The translations under genes and the position numbers were made by a program. Positions 59,897 through 64,000 of a stretch of 64,000 nt of DNA are shown here, piece by piece. The stretch is taken from the NCBI GenBank assembly GCA_963740455.1, contig CAVUEF010000007.1:372001-436000 (forward strand), given 5' to 3'. Each line of letters begins with the position of its first letter. Position 1 is the first letter of the stretch. This DNA is from Paucibacter sp963740455 (lineage in GTDB: Bacteria; Pseudomonadota; Gammaproteobacteria; Burkholderiales; Burkholderiaceae_C). Under the pieces are notes generated by a model. The model was not told where the DNA came from. It was given only the letters and a program-made list of their open reading frames with translations, and did not search any database.

Positions 59897-62049
59897 TTGT
59901 TGCAGGGGGCAAGCGTTCGCCGATACGCCTCGTCGGGCGACCCTGCCACCACGTTCGCACCAATCGTCCGCATTGAAATGAACTGGCTTACTGCGGTCGC
60001 GAGACCACTGGGCGACTTGAACGTCACAGCGATCGTCCCGTCTGAAGTCTTGTCATCAAACTTGTAGGAAATCGCCACTCCAGTGGGTGTACCCGAATCC
60101 GCGACAGGCGATCCTCCCAGGACGTTGACTGTCAATCCGTCGGATGCTGCGACGCTGACGACCGTGCCTGCCGCCATGGGATTGAATGCAATGGGATTCG
60201 CATCTGCCGCGATCAGCGAGAGGGTGCCCCCCGCTGGCACGGCGTAGAGGCTGGCTGCGCCAAAGTAGCGGAACGACAGCTCGACCTTGTTACCGGTGTC
60301 GTAGTGGGTCAATAGCGAAATGGGGTTTGCACAAGTTCCATTCACCCCCACCGCATTCGGATTCCAGCTGGTGCCCCACAGCGGACGCGGACTCGAGGTT
60401 GAAAATATCGTCTGTACTGCCCGCCTGACATAGGCCTGTCCCCAGGCCTGGCTGCAAGTGTTCGGACGCGACGGGATCGAAACGTCTGTGGCAAGCAGAT
60501 CGGACGCAGCGGCAATGCAGGCCTTGTTGTCCCCCTTGCTTACCGAGACAAACTGGTCTTCGGCGGCATCGTAGTAATTGTCATACTTGCGATCAAGGAA
60601 GATGTCGCCCAGGTCTTGAAACTGTTCACCTTGCGTGAACACATTGTTGCCATCGGTATCCAGGAAGGACTTCTCGCCCAGCGCATAGGCGACGACTGTG
60701 ATTCGACCATCAACAGGTACCGGCGAAGCCGTGGCGAAATTGGCCGTTGCCGTGGCCAGGCCGCGGCTGTCAAGAATCGTCTGCTTGCTTGCCTGAATCT
60801 GCCCCCCCTCGGTCACGAAGTTGATTGCGGTTCCTTCTGGCACGGGGTTGCCGAGTCGGTCGGAGGCAATCACGGTGTAGGTATTGGGTGTGCCCTGCAC
60901 GCTATAGCCTTCGATATTGCGGGCCCCCTGCGCGAGCGAGAAGTTCAGTTGCGAAGGCAGTCCGACAGCAATCGACAAGCTGCTGGAGACCGTCGAAATA
61001 TTACTTCCATCCAAGGTCGCCTTGACCCGCACCGGTGTCGGCACGGTGCCTGAGTTGATCCGAACAGTGACCTTGCCTTCCGTATCAGTCAGCGCAGTCA
61101 CCGGTACGCCAACATCGTTGATCGTGAGCCCGCCCACCCATACGCTCGGCTCCAGTGTGACAAGCTGGCCAGCCACGCCATTGTTGGCGGCGTCCTTGAC
61201 CTGGAACGTTACGTTTGAATTCTCCACCAGACCGGATCCGCGCAGATAGATATTGCCCGGGCTGGCTGACACAAAGCCGATGCTTGCAACGTTCGGAGAA
61301 GCAACCGGCAGACTCAATGATTTGGTAAGGGCAGTACCCGCTACCGAGACCTGCAGGTTTTCTGTTGTCGCGCACCCACCGTCGCGAAAAGTGAAGGTCG
61401 CGCGGCCCGTGCTGGTCGTCTGGCTCGCCGGTGTCAAGGTGCCTTTGCCAGCCGCTGTACATGACGAGGTCACCGTCAGACTCACCGGTGAATTGGACGT
61501 TGTGTCCGCAAGCGTTACGGTCAAGTTGGCTTGCCCGTAGGCGGACAAATTGGCCACATCAGCCGTGAACGACGCAATGGTGACCTTGGTTGCCGAGGTC
61601 TGAAACCCGGTCGATGCAATATAGTCTTTGCCCGAATAGTTGACGGTTGCCTTGACAACGTCTGCACCGGTCGCTGTGGCCGCTGCAGGAGACAGAATCA
61701 CGGTCGCCACACCATTGCCGTCGGTGAGAGCCGATGGCGCACTGAAAGAACCGAGATTCGCGTCCGTGCTGAACTTCACCACCTGACCCGGTACGCTCGC
61801 GCCGGACTTGTTCTTCACAGTCACAGTCACGGTAGCAGGTGCACCGGCAGTCACCGTGGTGGATGACAGCGCCATGGTGAGCACCGCCGTGTCCGCCACG
61901 CTTCCACCGCCCGGTGCGGGTGTTGCGCCTCCGCCCAGAACCGGAGTACCCGCGGCAGCGCCACCGCCGCCGCAAGCGCTCAGGGACAGACTGCCTATCA
62001 GGATCGTGGCACCCGCCAGCAATCGGACCACGCCAGTGAATACGCTCAT
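59893..62049 (-). CDS. Ig-like domain surface lipoprotein between pilQ and aroK
   Basis: Protein of 718 aa. Lipobox LSLSAC with Cys26, then a Gly-rich spacer and several bacterial Ig-like (Big_1) repeats. These include TMALSSTTVTAGAPATVTVTV and the later ANLSAYGQANLTVTLADTTS, each followed by a strand with a GVATV/GRATF motif. An Asp-rich stretch, FLDTDGNNVFTQGEQF, near residue 450 looks like a calcium-binding loop. It is the second gene of the pilQ transcript, 54 bases from pilQ and overlapping aroK. A role at the cell surface with the pilus is inferred; its family is known but not its function. Confidence 0.85.
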   Translation of the reverse strand: MSVFTGVVRLLAGATILIGSLSLSACGGGGAAAGTPVLGGGATPAPGGGSVADTAVLTMALSSTTVTAGAPATVTVTVKNKSGASVPGQVVKFSTDANLGSFSAPSALTDGNGVATVILSPAAATATGADVVKATVNYSGKDYIASTGFQTSATKVTIASFTADVANLSAYGQANLTVTLADTTSNSPVSLTVTSSCTAAGKGTLTPASQTTSTGRATFTFRDGGCATTENLQVSVAGTALTKSLSLPVASPNVASIGFVSASPGNIYLRGSGLVENSNVTFQVKDAANNGVAGQLVTLEPSVWVGGLTINDVGVPVTALTDTEGKVTVRINSGTVPTPVRVKATLDGSNISTVSSSLSIAVGLPSQLNFSLAQGARNIEGYSVQGTPNTYTVIASDRLGNPVPEGTAINFVTEGGQIQASKQTILDSRGLATATANFATASPVPVDGRITVVAYALGEKSFLDTDGNNVFTQGEQFQDLGDIFLDRKYDNYYDAAEDQFVSVSKGDNKACIAAASDLLATDVSIPSRPNTCSQAWGQAYVRRAVQTIFSTSSPRPLWGTSWNPNAVGVNGTCANPISLLTHYDTGNKVELSFRYFGAASLYAVPAGGTLSLIAADANPIAFNPMAAGTVVSVAASDGLTVNVLGGSPVADSGTPTGVAISYKFDDKTSDGTIAVTFKSPSGLATAVSQFISMRTIGANVVAGSPDEAYRRTLAPCNN

Positions 62050-62103
62050 ATGCTTCTTGCTCCTACAAACCCGCTCGCCAGGGATGGGTTGGATAGATTG
62101 ATT

Positions 62104-64000
62104 TCATCGCGCCGTAGCGCGTTCAGTCACCACCTTGGGTGTGATGAACACCAGCAACTCGGTCTTGTCATTCGAACGCGTGCGGGTCTTGAAAAGATTG
62201 CCCACCACCGGTATGTCACCCAACAACGGGACCTTGCTGACGTCGTCACGCTCGTTTTGCGTGTAGATACCGCCAATCACCACAGTGCCGCCGTTTTCCA
62301 CCAGCACCTGTGTCTTCACATGCTTGGTGTTGATGGTGAAGCCCTGCGGCGTTGATGCACCCTTGCTGTCATTGGTCACGTCCACGTCCAGAATCACATT
62401 GCCTTCGGGGGTGATTTGAGGTGTCACTTCCAACTTCAAGCTGGCCTTGCGGAAGGTGGTCGACGTGGCGCCGCTCGACGTGGCCTGCTGGTACGGGATT
62501 TCTTCGCCCTGCTCGATCAAGGCCTTGACCTGGTCGGCGGTGATGACGCGCGGACTCGAGATGACCTTGCCCTTGCCATCGGCCTCAAGCGCTGATAACT
62601 CGAGATTCAGAAAGCGGTTGGCAGATGCGTTGAACAGCGATAGCGCGAATGTCGCCGCTGTGCCGCCCCCGACGCCCCGCGCCGGCATGTTGATGAATTG
62701 GGTATCGTTGAACGCAGTCGTCGATGTGCCCGTCGTTTGCAGGGTTTGCGTGCCGACGGCGTTGTAGTTGCCGCCGGGCATCAGGTAGTTGCCACCACCG
62801 ACGCTGAAGCCCGGAATGCCGCCCTGAATCCCACGCAGATCCGAGGTGCCCAGCTTCACACCCAGTGAACGTCCGAACGTATCTGCCGCCTCGACAATGC
62901 GCGCCTCGATCAAGACCTGACGTACCGGGATGTCGATCTTGGCGATCATGGCCTGGATTTCTTCGAGCTTGGAGGCGATATCCGACACGAACAATTGATT
63001 CGTGCGGCTCTCGAAAATCGCCGTACCGCGTGGCGACAGAATGCGGCTGGTCTGCCCACCCGTGCCTTGAACACCGGCTTGTCCGCTCAAACTCTTGGCC
63101 ACTTCCTCGGCCTTCGTGTAATTGAGCTGGAACGACTGCGTGCGCACGGGTTCGAGTTGCGCAATCTGGGCCTTGGATTCCAGATCGACCTTCTCCTTGG
63201 CTGCCAGCTCGTCCTTGGGTGCGATCCAGAGCACATTGCCCGATTTGCGCAGGCCCAGACCCTTTGCCTGCATGATGATGTCCAAGGCTTGATCCCACGG
63301 CACGTCCTTCAAGCGCAGGGTCACATTGCCGGTCACGGTGTCGCTGGTCACCACATTGAAGTTGGTGAAGTCGGCGATGACCTGCAACAAAGCACGTACT
63401 TCGATGTTCTGGAAATTCAACGACAGCTTGTCGCCCGAGTAGCCCGGTCCCTGAGTCAATTTGTCGGGATCAATCTTTTGCGGCCGGACCTCCAGGACAA
63501 ATTGATTGTCGCTCTGGTAGGCGCTGTGCTCCCAGGCCCCTGTCGGCTCGACCACCATGCGTACACGGTCGCCCACCTGAGTCGTGGTCACGGATTGCAC
63601 CGGCGTGCCAAAGTCGCTCACGTCAAGACGGCGGCGCAGGCTCTCCGGCAAAGTCGTGCGCAAGAACTCCAGCACCAGGTTCTTGCCTTGCTGCTTGATG
63701 TCCACGCCCACTTGGTTGTTGGGCAGATTCACGATGACGCGCCCTGTGCCATCTTGTCCGCGCCTGAAATCGATGTCTTTGAGCGCCAATGGCACGGCGT
63801 TCAGGTTGGGAGCGAAATGCACGGCCTCCGCAGCAGCAGGCACGTTGGCGGTTTCCAGCACCACCAGGAGCACATTGCCCTGCAACTGGGCATGGTAGCC
63901 CGACGGTTGTTTGAGATTGAGCACCACGCGGGTCCGAGCGCCCGACTGCGCGACCACGGCCGAGCGCAAATTGCCCTGATTCACGTCCACGCTCGAGTGC
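62104..64000 (-). CDS. pilQ: Type IV pilus secretin PilQ (N-terminus outside window)
   Basis: At least 632 residues are seen; the frame is open to the window edge. An AMIN domain (about the first 120 residues visible), the STN/secretin N0-N1 parts (NFQNIEVRALLQVIADFTNF and SQSFQLNY-like QSFQLNYTKAEEVAKSL) and the secretin core with the C-terminal VPLLGDIPVVGNLFKTR are all present. It forms the outer-membrane pore through which the pilus passes. It heads the pilQ, Ig-like lipoprotein, aroK, aroB, dgt transcript. Confidence 0.97.
   Translation of the reverse strand, partial: HSSVDVNQGNLRSAVVAQSGARTRVVLNLKQPSGYHAQLQGNVLLVVLETANVPAAAEAVHFAPNLNAVPLALKDIDFRRGQDGTGRVIVNLPNNQVGVDIKQQGKNLVLEFLRTTLPESLRRRLDVSDFGTPVQSVTTTQVGDRVRMVVEPTGAWEHSAYQSDNQFVLEVRPQKIDPDKLTQGPGYSGDKLSLNFQNIEVRALLQVIADFTNFNVVTSDTVTGNVTLRLKDVPWDQALDIIMQAKGLGLRKSGNVLWIAPKDELAAKEKVDLESKAQIAQLEPVRTQSFQLNYTKAEEVAKSLSGQAGVQGTGGQTSRILSPRGTAIFESRTNQLFVSDIASKLEEIQAMIAKIDIPVRQVLIEARIVEAADTFGRSLGVKLGTSDLRGIQGGIPGFSVGGGNYLMPGGNYNAVGTQTLQTTGTSTTAFNDTQFINMPARGVGGGTAATFALSLFNASANRFLNLELSALEADGKGKVISSPRVITADQVKALIEQGEEIPYQQATSSGATSTTFRKASLKLEVTPQITPEGNVILDVDVTNDSKGASTPQGFTINTKHVKTQVLVENGGTVVIGGIYTQNERDDVSKVPLLGDIPVVGNLFKTRTRSNDKTELLVFITPKVVTERATAR

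Overview
The window looks like a chromosomal segment of a high-GC betaproteobacterium, most likely Burkholderiales. The evidence is the run pilQ, Ig-like lipoprotein, aroK, aroB, dgt next to gltB-gltD, the type IVa minor pilin cluster, and the sequence character of the proteins. I cannot name the genus. No rRNA, tRNA or CRISPR array was recognised.

Left part (1-13 kb): a cut TetR regulator with a palindromic operator; a secreted S1C protease overlapping an FHA membrane protein; an HNH nuclease; a glycine-zipper lipoprotein; an MFS exporter; grxD and ubiX; and crcB plus a DUF190 gene behind a recognisable fluoride riboswitch. Next comes a compact four-gene operon (7928-12621): glutamine-synthetase-like ligase, iron alcohol dehydrogenase, class I amidotransferase-type hydrolase and aldehyde dehydrogenase. 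Together these look like a gamma-glutamylated amine or amino-alcohol degradation route.

Middle left (13-23 kb): a four-gene, tightly linked locus (13228-19085). It holds a zinc-ribbon protein with a degenerate GGDEF-like end, a membrane GT2 polysaccharide synthase, a TolC-like outer-membrane protein fused to a barrel-like C-terminal domain, and an HlyD-type adaptor. I read it as a trans-envelope exopolysaccharide synthesis and export machine, and it is the best candidate here for a poorly described system. A TPR protein follows, then a group IIC intron that has lost nearly all of its reverse transcriptase and sits directly behind a terminator, then a small copper-handling cluster (CusF-like, DUF411, Cys/His/Met-rich protein).

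Middle right (23-42 kb): nucleoside salvage (cdd-deoC-deoA); a papain-like protease fused to an alpha/beta hydrolase; a ketopantoate reductase homologue; a TonB receptor, binding protein, AP-superfamily enzyme and ABC transporter set with Pho-box-like repeats upstream; a frameshifted aldo/keto reductase; a DUF3014 protein; and a lysine catabolic pair (lysine 6-dehydrogenase-like, ALDH7-like) divergent from an Lrp/AsnC regulator. A 625-base non-coding stretch contains a 161-base element with 17-base perfect terminal inverted repeats.

Right part (42-64 kb): the type IV pilus assembly cluster pilE-fimT-pilV-pilW-pilX-pilY1 with a TonB-C-like gene at its end; gltD-gltB in the opposite direction; a REP-associated transposase with its repeats; then dgt, aroB, aroK, an Ig-like lipoprotein and pilQ, which runs off the window. 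Type IV pilus functions therefore flank glutamate synthesis and the shikimate genes.
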